64,000 bases of DNA, taken from contig JXTB01000177.1 of the NCBI GenBank assembly GCA_002914805.1, positions 566,981 to 630,980 on the forward strand, read 5' to 3'. The stretch is from Parasponia andersonii (lineage: Eukaryota; Streptophyta; Magnoliopsida; Rosales; Cannabaceae). The position numbers were made by a program, and so were the translations under genes. This document shows, piece after piece, positions 38,029 through 50,953 of the stretch; the first letter of the stretch is position 1, and each line of letters starts with the position of its first letter. The notes below the pieces were generated by a model. The model worked only from the letters and a program-made list of their open reading frames with translations. It had not been told where the DNA came from and did no database searches.

Positions 38029-39116
38029 TTTTATCTTTGATTTATTACTTTACTTGGTATCAACTTGGTATAATTTTTCAAAATACAATTTATATCTTTT
38101 GGCATAGTTTTAATTGGTGTCAAACTTGGTTATTATGTTTCTTCAAATATAATTGATAATTATTTTCAAAAATAATTGGTATCTATAATTGATGTCTCTC
38201 ATATATGATTGATTTTTTTTTTTACTTTGACTATTGATATTTTGATCTTGATTCATATATTGAGGAAGAGCACATTTATGATTTGTTTGTGCTAAATTCG
38301 TCATAATCATTTTTCCATGAATTTTATGCTCTCTATAATTTGATGAAAATGAAAGAAAGGAAATTATTTTACTATTGTGTTTTAATAACTTTGAATTTCT
38401 CCTCTATACTTTGTGATGATTACACTTGGAGAAATATATTATCAACAAGTGAAATATTTAAAGCTTTCGTGATCTTGATTTAATGAAACTTCTTTACATA
38501 TAATATGCTATGCTTCTCTTACTCTTTGGCTTCATATTGTTGTTCACTCTTATGTTTGACATTGTTATTCTTACTTTGAAGATTGTTAAATCCTAGCTTC
38601 TTCCATATTTTCTTATTGCTTAACTTGTCATATTCTTTTTTACATAGAGAGAAAATTATTTGAGTATTACTGTTTTATATATTATTATCATGAATTCAAA
38701 TGGAGAAAGTAGAATGGTGAATTCATATGGGAAGAATCTTATTTTAAAGATAAATTAGTTTTTATGCAATATCTAATTTGATATTTATCTCTATCTTTTT
38801 AATGATGTCAAAAGGGAGAGAATAATGTTGATTTATGAATATGAAGAGAAAAGCTTCATTTATGAGTGTGTATAGTTTAAGGGAGAGAACTTTTTTTAGC
38901 ATACATTTCTAATTTTCTCACAACATGCTTATGATGCTTAATTGAGTTAAAAAGGGGGAACAAGTCCTTTTAACTTTTTCAAGCATATTTTGAGGTGGAG
39001 CTTAAAATATGGTAAAGGTTAAGGTAAACTTGTCAAATTTTATATTTTCATAACCTTATTACAAATTTTATTTTATCTCATAAATCAATATTTGTCATCA
39101 TAAAAAAGGGGGAGAT

Positions 39117-40837
39117 TGTTGAGAAATTAAGGTTTCAATCTTACTCACTCTTATTTTAAAGATAACAAACATTTGATTTAGTACTAATGATTTAATTTGA
39201 GTATGTAGTGAAATAGCTTTAAAGTTCTAGCTCAAGTTAATCAAATAATCAAGCTTGAAGATGGATGCATATAGACTTATTAGAATCAAGCTTGAAGATG
39301 AACAATCAAGATACAATATCGTGTCTAGATAGGATATATTCATACTTAGTCTTGTATTTGATTTAGTTTATTGCATATAAATTCTCTTTGCATTGGCTCA
39401 TACTTTTCAAAATAGTTTTTAAACTACTTTAAGCCTAAAATGGTTATTTTTTTTTTCATAAGAAGTTTGAAAATATAATATAATGATCTCTTTGAATGGA
39501 AAAATATTTTTTAAAACATGATTTCTTAAGGGTAAATAATTTGCGAAATCATGATTCTTTGAAATAGGCTAAAAGAAAATTTTCTATTTGCAAACAAAAA
39601 TGTGTTTTAGGATGAACAATTTCTAAATTATTATTAAATATCTTTGTGAAACAAAAACAAGTTTGCAATAGCCAAAATATTCTTTTTAAATTCATTTCTA
39701 ATGTTTTTAAAGTATTTAAAATAAGTTTAGAAGTCAGTTTTTGAAAAACACCAAAAGCTGTTAAAATCTGAAAAATACTAAAATCCTGTCAAAATCTGAA
39801 ATATGACCAAAATCGTACCAATACTGATTTTGGTCGACCAAAGTTGGTCAATCACTTTTTAGACCAGTGACTAGAAATGACCATTGAAATTGAACTGATG
39901 TGTCAAACCCTAACGACTATATTTTTGGTTGACCAACTTTAATTTTGGTTGATTAAACGTTTGGCAGAAAGCTAATAACGACTATAAACGGTTAGTTTTC
40001 TTGGATATCTATATATAGAGCCTCATTTGATGGCTTTTAAGATAAGAGTATAAATGTAAATTAATATTCATCTATTCTTAAAGTGTCTTAGCCTATTTTC
40101 ACATCAATTACACTTTCAAATCATATTGAGCCAATCTTAGAGCATTTATAGTGCATTATTCTCAAATCTCCTAAGCCAAAATTATATTAATTACTTTGTG
40201 AGGAAAATTTGTGAATGAGTGTTTACTCTTGATTATTAAAAAATTATTTAGTATGAGGTGAGGTTGCTACTGGATTCATAAACAACCTGATTTAGATGAG
40301 GTTGCTACCGGAGTCATATACAACCCGTGAGTTAGTGAGATTGGCATCATTGTCTAAACAATCCGTATAGATGAGGTTGTCACCGGAGTCAAAACAATCC
40401 GAGGTTAGGCGTGATAGAGCCGGAGTCAATACTATTGTAAAGGCTAGGGTATGCCTAAGAAGAATTCACTCTATTTGTAAAAGGATTGGTCAAGCCCATA
40501 ATCTTGATCCGATAATGGAAAGCTCAAAGCAAGTTACCGAGGGCCGGAGACATAGGCAAACTGTCGTGTTTGTCAAACATCGTAAAAACCGAATTTGTAC
40601 TTTCTTTATCTCTACACTCTTTACTTTATTGTAAACTATTTAATTGAGCGTTTAATATTTAGTGTGCTTAATATACTTACTATTATTGCTATATATTTTG
40701 GCATTATTGTTGATTTAGCTAAAAAGTTTTAAAATAATGGTCTATAGTTTTAAATAATTGAAAAGTTTGTTAAAACATTTTAAAACTCAATTCACTCCTC
40801 TCTTAAGTTGTCAATCTTGGGCTAACAATGGCTAACA
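39117..40837 (+). repeat. 3' LTR of the SIRE-like element
   Basis: Starts TGTTGAGAAATTAAGG right after a purine tract and ends GCTAACA. Its last 300 bases match the 5' LTR remnant at 35302-35602. An 87-residue frame inside it (40371-40634) is not a gene. Confidence 0.8.
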
Positions 40838-41151
40838 ACTAAGAATTCAGTGGTAACATATGTTTTGCCATTTGAGACTCCATTGAAAAAGTCAATTTTC
40901 AAAAAGAGCTTAAAGGATTTTTAAAATGATCGTTTGAGCACCCAAGTGACTAATAGAAATTTTTTTGAGTGTCATTAGCTTAGTATAGCTACCATTTCAA
41001 GGTATGGGTTCAATTTTATTTATAGTTTTACATATGTTTTTATTTAAATTTGCATTATGACTGATTTATAAAAAATCGTGAATAACACAATAGTTCAATA
41101 AACTGTTAAGAATATTGGATTATACTAAGATTAGATTATATGATTTTTATA

Positions 41152-42696
41152 AAGTAATTTGCAACAAAATTCTTAACTTATAGCGCCTTTGGCATTTAGG
41201 TCTCTAATTTTTAACTATTAGTATTTAAATTCCCAAGGTCTCCAAATGTAGGTAGCCGTTAGTCCTAAGGGAAATCTCGTTTATTTCTCCAGTTAAAAAT
41301 CACATGTTGTGCACATGGCCCTTTTAGGAAGGGTACTTGAAGAAAATTTTATTTTTGATATTCTAGCACTTTCCAAAATCGTTTCAATTCCTCCTCAAAA
41401 AAAATTTAAAAAAAAAAGTTAGACAATGGTTTTAAGCTGAAATTTGTGGTCGAGTATTATGAACTTTCAAATACTTTTGTTGTAGTTTTTTTTTTATTTA
41501 TTTTAGTTTTTTTTCTCTTTTAAGTACGTATCTGTAAGTGTTAAGCAATATATCCAATCCAAAAAAAAAAATAAATAAATAAAATAGGGATACCATAGAT
41601 TAAAAGTTCTCCAACTCACCAAGGATCAATATAAACGAGCAATAACATAAGCATTATAAATAATGAATGATCATATATCAAAAATAATCAATAATTTAGA
41701 TTCAAAAAAATGGAACTATAATTTCAGGAAACAAATTTCAAATAAATTAAGAAAATTGATACTTCAATTATATAGTTGCTAAAGGCATAAGGTACTGTTT
41801 ACAATATATCCAACAGATTTCACAAAAAATTAAGAGGTACGTGCATATATCCAAAGGTTGCCGGGTTTCCTCAAAAAATAAATAAATAAATAAATAAATA
41901 TATAAAGGTTGCTGGATTATACTATTTCCACCAAAAATTCCCAGAATATGCACTCCTTAAATAAATGCGTCGAATTTCATATTTTCAACCAAAATTCTAA
42001 AATGTTCTAACTACCCGTAACATTAACAATCCAATAAGTAAAATTGGCCAAATACCCAACCAATCTTAAGGATAGAATCTTTGAGATTTCTTCTTTCATT
42101 AACCAACATAAAACTAAAACAAACACATAACTCTAAACCCATATTTTTTTTCTTCTTCTTTGCCCCGAGTTCTTCATTTTCTTTCTTCAGCTTTCGAATT
42201 CCACATAGGAGGCCCTGGCTCAGAAGCTTTCTCCTCTCACAAATTGGTGGGCCATGCAAAACAAAGTACCCACATCCTCAACTTCTCTATCGATATATTA
42301 ACATTTCGCTTGAAGAAAATGAGAGAGAGAAACTAAATTTCAATTTTGCCTTTGAATCTACCCTTTTGTGTCGACAAAATCAAGCCAGAGGGAAAAAGAT
42401 CAGTTCCTAGCTTTTGGGTTTCCCTCATTGCTTTTTTTCCTTCTAAAACCATTGTCCAACTATTTTTTTTATTTCTTCTAAGGAATTGAAATGATTTTGG
42501 AAGGTCCTAGAACATCAAAATAAAATTTCCTCCAAATACCCCCTCCTGTAAGAGCCGTGTCTGCAGCAGGTGACTTTTAACAGAGAAAATAAACAAAACT
42601 ACCCTTACGACTAGCGGCTGCAAGTATTTCAAAAGTCAAAGGTTTGTTAGTAACCTAACTGCCGGTAAAGGTTTGAGATTTTTGCTGTAAATTATT
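41152..42696. mobile_element. Non-autonomous MULE-like DNA transposon, 1.5 kb
   Basis: Long imperfect terminal inverted repeats of about 260-290 bp: 41152-41440 faces 42425-42696. The ends read AAGTAATTTGCAACAAAATTC and AAATAATTTACAGCAAAAATC. An exact 11-bp duplication, TGATTTTTATA, flanks it at 41141-41151 and 42697-42707, and comparison with LTR copy A5 shows the uninterrupted sequence. Long TIRs and a duplication of about 9-11 bp indicate the Mutator superfamily. The roughly 1-kb interior has no transposase. Its frames (42023-42259 minus, 42081-42410 plus) match nothing I recognise. A captured gene fragment, as in Pack-MULEs, is possible but not shown. Confidence 0.8.
41872..41903. repeat. 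(AAAT)n microsatellite in the MULE-like interior
   Basis: Six or more AAAT units next to 'tatataaagg'. Low-complexity sequence with no coding meaning. Confidence 0.85.
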
Positions 42697-43717
42697 TGAT
42701 TTTTATACATATTTTTAAATTATAATTATCGGATGATAAAGTGGACCGTTGCACATATTACCGTAAATCACAAAATAATATCAAATAAAATTTTAAAACA
42801 TAATTTAATTAGTTATCATACACTTGAGTTTTGCTATTGCATCGCGGTAGTTTAGATTGCAGGCAAGTTGCTACAGTACTAGATGAGAGATTTAGGATTC
42901 TGTGCAGATTTTTGCTGACATAATTCTGGTTAGTATCAGAATGTTAAGTACATCTACTAAAGAAGTAGTATTACAGGACCGTGATGAGAGAATAAGAGCT
43001 TATTCATATACCTGGTTGATGTATAATATGTATAATTATGTGGATTTGGTTTTAGTTTTAAATATGTGATTATTGTTGATGTTATTTATTTTATAAAATT
43101 AGTTTATAAATGAATTTAAGAAAAGTACTAATTATACAGGTTTTAGAAATTACATTCATTCAAAAAAATAATTGAATATGTGAATGCTCATCCTTTATTT
43201 TTCCACTCTTAAGTAGTGTTCACTATAATCTTAGAGATTCAAGAACAGAATAAAAAGAATCTCGTTACTGATTTAAATAATTGGTAACTGCGTAAAATAC
43301 TTCTATTGAATTCTCTTGGTTTGTATTAATACTTAAGGGCTAATATCACGAATTTGGTCTGTAAAACTATGATGACTGAATTGTAAAATTGATGATGATA
43401 CCTATTTTTATTTTATAAATTTTTTTATCAATCTATGTCTAACTATGATCACAAAACTATGGGAATTATACTTTAAAAACTATTTTATGAATTTATCAAA
43501 AACTACTATGAAATTTTGATTTGTGAAATTTCTTTTCTACTACTAACCTGAGGTTTGGATTGTGACAGTTACAATTAGATGTGACCAAATTCTCTAGCCT
43601 ATTAGGAACATCCTCAATCCATGTAACAAAACAACAGTTAGAATGACGTAGAACAAAAGTAAGAATTAGTAATAAGCAGAAAGATAAGAGAAGGAGAGAG
43701 ACTTAGAGAGAGGATGT

Positions 43718-46130
43718 CATGACCCCAACCCAGGTCAATGGCAAAGAAGAAAATTTTAGTTTTACAAAATAAAGGAAAATTTCAATATTTTTAATTCTTT
43801 GAAAAAAACATCAACTTGTAGTAAAAATGGTATATTTAAAATATTTATAAATTACTAATAATTTTATTTTTTACCATTAGAAAATAGTTAAAAAGGTCAA
43901 GCATTCAAAAATAGTTAATAATCTATTTAAAATTTCCAAAGTGTCCTCATTTTTACAATGCCATTCATTATTTTAAAACTCTCTCATATATCTATTTATA
44001 TATATATATATATATATAGAAATCTATTAAGAGTGGTTGTAATATAAAGTTAGCCGATACATAATCTCTAAATGATGTAGAAAAAGGCAAACAAGAAACA
44101 ACTCCATATAGGTATTCAACTTCAAGAGGCTATTCAAAAATGCGTAGACCAACAGAAGCATTATGCAAAGGAATAAAGGTACGATATTTTATTCAAAAAC
44201 CAGCCAAGTAAATACCTTTATTTTGTAAGGTACACTACATTTACATATAAATTAAAGTCCTAAAAATGGGGACTCGATGCCAATCAAAGCAAGGAAATGA
44301 CATGTACATAAAAAATAGCCCAAAGAATCACTAGTCCACATTCTTTTATCTACTAGAGAAGCTTCGGAATAAAAATTCTTCATAGGAAATCTAATAAATA
44401 AATCTAGCATGTAACCTCTCCATCATTCAAAAAGACAAAAAACACATGTATTAAAGATCCCAAACTTAAGACAATCTCTCAACCTCAAGAACAGACAACA
44501 AAAGAGGGTATGGAGGGAAACTTAGACAATCCACCAGAATAGAAAACAAAATTAGAACCATCAAGTTTGCTCAGGTAAAGAAAATCCATCACCAGCTACT
44601 CTAATAACAAAATAAGTTTATCTGGATCATACACAGTAAAAAAAGAAACAAACATTGGTAGGACAACTAAGGAAGCAAGAAAATAATCAAAATAAACTCA
44701 TCCATACTTAAGAGAAGCAATGTTTTAGTAATCCAAACTCTTCAAAAATCAATCAATAACCAATCCAAAACACGTGAATCTTTTGCAGAGAAACATTAGA
44801 AAAAATATATGGCTTCTATTTTGCAAGATGTCATTTTGGTGCGTAAAGCTCTATCATGAACAAAACATAAGATGACAACATAAGTTAACATAGTCCACAG
44901 ACCACAGCAATATAGTTCCAAAGAAATCTTAGAAGCTCAAAAAAATTGCCAGAATATGAAGGAACTATATAAGAAACTCTATTGACCTACTAGAAGTCTC
45001 ACAGAAACTAAACCTAAAAAATGAGGAAAAATGGGGATGAGCATTCGCATGCTCAGTAGGAAATCAATAACCTTTTTTGGAAAACCATTTGTACTTTTAA
45101 AAACCATGCATAGTCAATTATTCATAAACAAGTGTACAAAAACCATATACATATAAATGTTCTAAATCTAGTAATATAAACTATATGTACATATAATAAA
45201 AGTCGTATATCAAAAATCATACAACACATGGCATAAATCACCTAAACTCATGCGTTCTTATCGCTATCATAAACCTAAGTATTCCTCACGCTGTGTGAAC
45301 AGATACTCTACCTTAAACTGCATGATCATATGTCCTAGGGGCTAGTTTCCTGTGAAAGTATATGGATTTTCACCGAAGGTGGAGTCGTAGCCACTTAAAG
45401 GGGTCCCCACGCATATTTATGGACTTGTACCGATGGTAGGTCGTAGCCACTTATACTCACCCGTGATTCTAAGGTGGTACTCATGTATAATCTTATGATA
45501 CGTGTAGTATGTACTGGTTCAAAAATCTTCGTACAACTATTTTTTTTCCAAACCATCACATTTAGTAAAATTAATTACCAAATAAAATAATTAATATTTG
45601 ATTCATTAAATTTTGGTAGAAGCAAAAGAATCTAAAATTATTTATTTTAAAATAAAAAGCTGGAAATTGATCCCCTACCTCACCGGGATAGCTAAACCTA
45701 GCTAGTGTGTGCTCGTAGTACCAGTACCCAAAAATCTATAACATTCATACTTGAAGCAAAAATGCCCACGATTAATGCTATTTTCACAACTCTCCCTCCT
45801 TTTATCTGTAAAAACTTAATCTAAGGCCCATCTTTCATAAATCCACATTAGCTTAGTAAAATAGCCCGAATTCTAGGGTATGTTTAGTGATTTACCATTT
45901 ATATAATTAGATTTCTAAAAATACCAATCTTTATAGAATATGTTATAAAAATACCATCTTATGGGAATATTTGTAAAAAATTACTTTTCTAAAATTTTAG
46001 AAAAATACCAATATTTCTGGTTATCTATAAATATACTTAATTCTTAGAAATATTTAGAAAAATATCATTTTTCTTCACAGCTGGTGGCCTATTCTCAGTT
46101 ATCAGTCAAGGTTTCTACTATATTTTTTTT
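43718..46130 (-). repeat. Long gypsy-type LTR, family A or close relative, copy A4
   Basis: Starts TGTCATGACCCC on the plus strand, 150 bp after the end of A3 and in the opposite orientation. Near 45670-45740 'cccctacctcaccgggatagctaaacc' parallels the 'cccctaccttgatatcg' region of A5. It is strongly diverged and the right limit is uncertain. It includes a (TA)n tract near 43999-44019. No coding sequence. Confidence 0.5.
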
Positions 46131-46800
46131 TCCAATAGAAAGACTTTTCCGTCAGTATAGACCTCACATAACGACAACAAAATTTTTCGTCATTATAACC
46201 TATAACTATAACTTTATAGACATATATGTTTAAAATAATATATATAAATTAGATGTTCCAAATTAAAAAAATCAATTAGTTTATTTTATCTAAATTAATC
46301 TTAAGTAATTAATTTTAAAAAATAAACAATAAACTTATACCCACAAGTATTAGAATCAAACTCCAAAACCTAAATCATTAGAAAATCAATCCAAAAAATA
46401 AATTACCAAAAATAAAACTACACCTCTAAATTCAAAGTTAAAAATTAAAACTAACACTCTCAAACAAACATATTCCATATCCTAAAAGCAAATTATTAAC
46501 AAATTTCATAAACCAAAATATATATTTCATAAAATATATCTTCAACATTATCAAATCAATAAATACACTACAAAATTATAACACAAAATCCAAATGTTCA
46601 TATAAATACACAAAATATTTAATCCTCATATTTAAAAATAATCAATTAAATTATATTAAGATTTAGGAAAACTTATCTCTCTAATGAAGAAAAGTTTCCA
46701 AATCTATGATAATACAAACTTGAATTAATAATTAATCAAACAAACAAAAAATTAGTATTTATAACAAAAAAATTTATAAAATACGTAAAGCGAAAATTAA
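46131..46800. other. AT-rich non-coding stretch
   Basis: No gene or recognised element. It contains the phrase 'cgtcagtatagacctcacataacgac', partly echoed by 'cgtcattataacctataac', which could be a terminal remnant of an unidentified DNA element. Confidence 0.35.
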
Positions 46801-46985
46801 TTACACTGCACCGCATCAATTCGTGTGGTTTTTTCACATATGTGGTTCGATATAGTTTGAATTTTCCACGAACGGTATAGTACGGCACGATTTGCGGTGT
46901 AGGGGAGTATTTGTGCGGTTCGGCAGCACGGTTTATATTGTAGGGGAATATTTGTGCTATTCAAACCGAACCGCACTACACATAT
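46801..46985. mobile_element. hAT-like miniature element remnant
   Basis: Dense motifs of the 'gcggttcgg' / 'aaccgaaccgcac' kind, typical of plant hAT non-autonomous elements. A 33-base unit (gtaggggagtatttgtgcggtt / gtaggggaatatttgtgctatt) is repeated at about 46899 and 46943. It has no coding capacity. The ends are not sharply defined. Confidence 0.45.
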
Positions 46986-47305
46986 ACAATATGTGTTTTG
47001 TCTTTCAATTATTTTGCTATTTCAACAAATGACCTAGCGCATTTAAAATAAAAAAGCCCAGCAAGAAATTTTGTATATGTATCATTTACTGTCTCAGATT
47101 TAAGCCCAATAGCCAATTCCATCACTTATTCTATTAGGGCTTTTACTTTTTCTCTCAAGCTTCTATCACACGACCGAAAACTTCACTCTCATCTTTTAAT
47201 GATTTTCATCCTTCAAGACTCACGTTCTAACCCATTCAAAAAAAAAAAAGACACATTCTAACTCTCTCCGTCGCTCATGCTTGGCTACAAACTAGCACTA
47301 GCCAC

Positions 47306-47554
47306 TAAGGATGTAAACAGGGTGGGACAAAGTTGGTCGAGAATGCCCCCTACCCCCGTCCTCATTTCCATATTTCATCCCCAGTGAGGCATGGCAGAGA
47401 ATCCTCAACACTGTCAAGGTAGTGCGGAGAATCCTCGCATCATAAAAATACTAATTAAAATAAAACTTAGTTATTCTTTATTCTTAGAGATGAAATTTTA
47501 TTTTATCTCTTCATTCAACATCATAGAGTTATTTAAAAAAAAAACATCATAGAG

Positions 47555-47598
<44 letters not shown>

Positions 47599-47956
47599 CT
47601 CCAATCCAATCTTATTAGAATAAAAAACATACAAAATACAAAGAACAAAAAAAAAGACACAAATTCAAAAACTAGAAAAACACCCTGAGACCATAAATAC
47701 CATAATGTAATATATGTTATGTTTTTATATATATAATTTCATTTTTGTTATATTTATGTATATAATTATTTTTAAGAAAATAATGTAATATGTATATCGG
47801 GGTGGGTTTCGGGTGAGGAATGCCTACACCGATCATGCCCTGACTTCAGCTTGGGTATGTAAATACATACCTGACCTTGTCCTCGTCTCCAAATAACTCC
47901 CTTTGTACCCGTTCCATCAGGGACAGGCCTCACAGGGCAAATTGACAACCCTAGTA
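47306..47956. mobile_element. hAT-like non-autonomous element, about 650 bp
   Basis: The ends 'aaggatgtaaacaggg' and the complement of 'aaattgacaaccct' form a short imperfect inverted repeat of the kind seen in plant hAT elements with ends of the type GGATGTAAACGGG...TTGACATCCCT. The interior near both ends is rich in cccgtcc / gacagg motifs. A (TA)n tract lies at 47558-47594. The flanks 'tagccact' and 'tagcaacc' agree at 6 of 8 bases and may be the decayed 8-bp target duplication. A 62-residue minus frame inside it is not a gene. Confidence 0.55.
47558..47594. repeat. (TA)n microsatellite
   Basis: About 18 TA units within the hAT-like element. Confidence 0.95.
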
Positions 47957-48206
47957 GCAACCGTCAACTAGGCCCACTCATCTCTCACTCTAGACTATCT
48001 TCATTCATCTTCCTATGCCAAGTGGCATCTCTCTAGATAAATTCTTTTCGTTCATCTTCCATACATCTAGTTGTTTATGTCGTTAGTGACTCTTCCCATT
48101 GATAGATAGTAAATATTTTTTTATTTTATTTTGTTATATCTTATCTGTTTCATTGTTTTTATTAATATATTTGTTCCTATGAGAGAATTTAGCCGATAAA
48201 AATTAG

Positions 48207-48476
48207 ATTAGGGTTGTGCGGAAATCATGAGTTGTTGTCAAAAAGCATTGCCAAAATGAAAGTTGAATCAAAACCTAAAGCTAAAATTACTATGCATGAC
48301 TTGTCCTCCAAACCGTGAAACCGATTGCAGCGTACTGCACAAAGCAAGCATGGTTTGGCAGTTTACATTCACAATTTTAGATTGCATGATCTATCATTTT
48401 GGCAAAATCAAACATGCAATTTGGTATATTAAAAGAGTGTTCAAACCGACTTAACCGGACCATGAGCACCCCTAGA
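48207..48476. mobile_element. hAT-like MITE, about 270 bp
   Basis: Begins 'tagggttgtgcgg' and ends 'ggaccatgagcacccctaga'. The ends are an imperfect inverted repeat of about 11 bp, and the interior contains 'aaccgtgaaaccg' and 'aaaccgacttaaccgg' motifs. It has no coding capacity; the 63-residue frame at 48263-48454 lies entirely inside it. No clear target duplication. Confidence 0.55.
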
Positions 48477-50295
48477 CTCTGCTAAAGTTGAATTTTATTT
48501 TATAATAGGTGCAATTATAGGTTCCTTAGGTTCTCACTAAATTATTAAGAAACCTTAACAGATTGTTTATGAGACTTGCTTCAGCTACTATTTAATTGTC
48601 GTATTTTATCCAATTGGCGTTGTATTTTTTGTATCCTTTGGTAATGTTGGCAAAATTATTTGAACTCAAGCAACTAACTTTCCAAATTTGGAGTCTTCGG
48701 GATGATTTCCAATATTGCAAACATGCATAGCTAACACTAAGATATCATTATAGACAGTATTTAATTCAATTAGCCTAGGCTCGTAATAATAGTGAACTAT
48801 GAAAATAGAGTTATTTTGTATTTGAATGCCAAAATTTTGTTATGTTCTTGTTGAAATAAAATAATTTTCATTGTCATTTATCGTTTTTATTAATTTTATA
48901 GGTAAAGTAGGTGAAAATGGCAAAATTCGCTAATTTGAAGCTGATACAGGCAAAAAGGTCATTTAAGAAATCAAGAAAAAAGTTAAAAAGGAATTAAAAA
49001 AATATCTTCAAATCGAATCACACGTGTAGGAGAATCTGTATGCATGCCACGTGTGTCTGCAGTAATCAATCTGATCCGAATGGCTTTAGAGAGTGGGTGT
49101 GCTCTTGAGGTCTAGACAACATTGCTTCTACAAGCTTTATCGCTCGGCGACCGAACCAGAAAATTTTGTTAGGGGGCATATGTTAAATTTTTTAAAACTA
49201 ATTTTAAAATATATTAATTAACATAAACTAATATAAAATTAAAAATGATATTTAAAGTGAGTCTAAAGAAAAATTATCTAAAGTATAGGTAAAATTTAGT
49301 ACTTTGAAATAATGTAAGTAAAGTTCAAAAATTTAATAAGAATTAGCAGATTATATGAGGAATATTATTGAATTTTATTTATTGAAAGAGAAAAAAACTA
49401 TAATCACAAAAATTTAAGAGCAAATAAAGAATAAAATTGAGATTTTTTTGATAAAATAGAGATAAAAAATACAATTTTTAAAAAAGTGAGGGCCACCGCC
49501 TCTAGCCTGAGTTGGCTCTGTTGGTGCTATCACCAAGCTTTCTAACTACTCATCGTAGTCATTGTTGAATTCCTACAGGCTTTTTATGAGTAGTACGCGT
49601 ATGTTTGTGCCTTGTTTTAAGGTAGCAGTAACTACGAGTAAAATTCGATAGAATAAATAATTAATGTCATCGCATAAGCATATTCAACTTGATTCTAAGT
49701 AAATTTTGACATGCATATTCAACTTGTTACTGGGCCATTTCACCACAAAACATTCATGCATGCATTCTAACACAATCTAAGCATAACACAGCAACCAAGA
49801 AAGCACAAAAATATTATCAAACTCGATATCACAGTCATTCATATTTAGGTTCATCAATGGCCAAAATTAATTAAAAGCCTAAGACCAAGAATAAATTACT
49901 ATACAATCGACTTTCTCTTCAAACGTCAATGCAACAACTATGGACCTCCAGACACTCAATTAAATAAATAATTTGATGAGTTTACAGGCTGAAAGTGTCT
50001 TGAGTTCAAAGAAAGAAGATGAGAAACTTTTCAATTTTTTTTCTAGAGTTTAGGTGAAATGAAGACTTTAGTCAACCTTTGCTATCTATGTTGACTTGGA
50101 AAATAATAGCACACCGTGGGTAAATGGCCGAGTACTCAGCTATTATGTGCCCAAAAGCCACCTCATTTTTGGCATAGTTTCTCTCCTAGACAAATGTCAT
50201 GCTTCTCTTCCACTTTGTCTTCCCTAGAATTTTCTCCAAGTGATTATGCAGTAATCCTTACTACTAGATGCTTAACCATTTTAATTTGAGCTTAA
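48477..50295. other. Non-coding stretch with a possible DNA-element remnant
   Basis: No gene. The block at about 49140-49520 starts 'gaccgaaccagaaaattttgttagggggcatatg' and ends 'gtgagggccaccgcctctagcctgag'. This resembles a widespread degenerate plant repeat (ends of the type ccagaaattt...ggggcc and ggcccctgcctgg). The remainder is AT-rich sequence I cannot assign. Confidence 0.35.
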
Positions 50296-50953
50296 TGTCA
50301 TGACTCTTACCTCAAATTAGGCAATCATGCGGCATTTAGTATTGTCCGTCGCACTAAATCAGTCTACTAATACTCGAAAAAGGGGTTTAGAGTAAGCTGT
50401 GAGATAAAGTAGCAAACGATAAGAGAGTTTGAGTGAATGAAACCTTTATATTACTCTTAGAACGCTTACAACTCTCACAAATGGGACTTGTATATGTATG
50501 AACCCAAGGAGTCCTTTATATAGGCAAAGCCTAAATCAACCAAAGTTTATGATCGTGCCAAGTGGCATGATCTTACAAAGGGTCTAGAATATTTTCAAAT
50601 AAAATAATAATATTTACAAAGATATTTATCTGGAGAAATTTAGAACAAGTATGGCCTAGATCCTTCTAGGAGGTTCACCCACCATCTTGGCTATTCCAAG
50701 TTATTCTAGGAGCTTCTAATATTGTCCTAACCCATCTAGCACCATCTGGCCTTGTCTAGAGTCTTCTAAGACTTAGTAGTACCAACTAGAGTCTTCCACC
50801 ATGGTCCAGACCTCTCTTGATCATTCTAGAAGTGTCTACCATGTTCTAGGGCTTGTCTCGATCCTTTTGGGTGAGCAGCATATATATAGAGGATCTTAGA
50901 GCCATGAGCAGCAATATTTGAATTTTGAGGAGTCAAATAAGTAGGGCGTAATA
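50296..50953 (-). repeat. 3' LTR of gypsy-2
   Basis: 658 bp, TGTCATGACTC at its left edge. Just inside its right edge lies the purine tract (complement of ccctcccccactc). Confidence 0.88.

Larger units (their letters stand above)
35302..40837 (+). mobile_element. SIRE-like Ty1/copia retrotransposon remnant
   Basis: Parts in order: 5' LTR remnant ending 35602, a perfect TGGTATCAGAGC primer-binding site at 35605, gag (DUF4219/UBN2 type; YNYWKNRM and LTRQYELFKM) at about 35617-36330, a pre-integrase-like stretch near 36700-36780, long non-coding sequence, a GGGGGAGA purine tract, and a 3' LTR at 39117-40837 (1721 bp). The primer site, the purine tract and the long LTR are typical of the SIRE/Maximus lineage. 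Most of pol is missing and the element is broken in several ways. The LTR ends differ by roughly a tenth, so it is old, though younger than the LTR it sits in. Confidence 0.8.
34270..43569 (+). repeat. Long gypsy-type LTR, family A, copy A3, split by two later insertions
   Basis: LTR sequence in the same orientation as A2. Its parts are about 34270-35301, 40838-41151 and 42708-43569. The middle part aligns with 22600-22830 of A2. The last part aligns with the reverse complement of 58270-58560 of A5 (for example 'gcaagttgct' and 'tagatgagaga') and ends in 'ggattgtgaca', the complement of the family start. A SIRE-like copia remnant and a MULE-like element sit inside it. The left limit is uncertain. 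Confidence 0.65.

Noticed and set aside
42081-42410. 109-residue Ser/Phe-rich frame
   Set aside because: Located inside the MULE-like element; composition reflects a pyrimidine-rich tract and nothing matches. Kept only as part of the unexplained interior.
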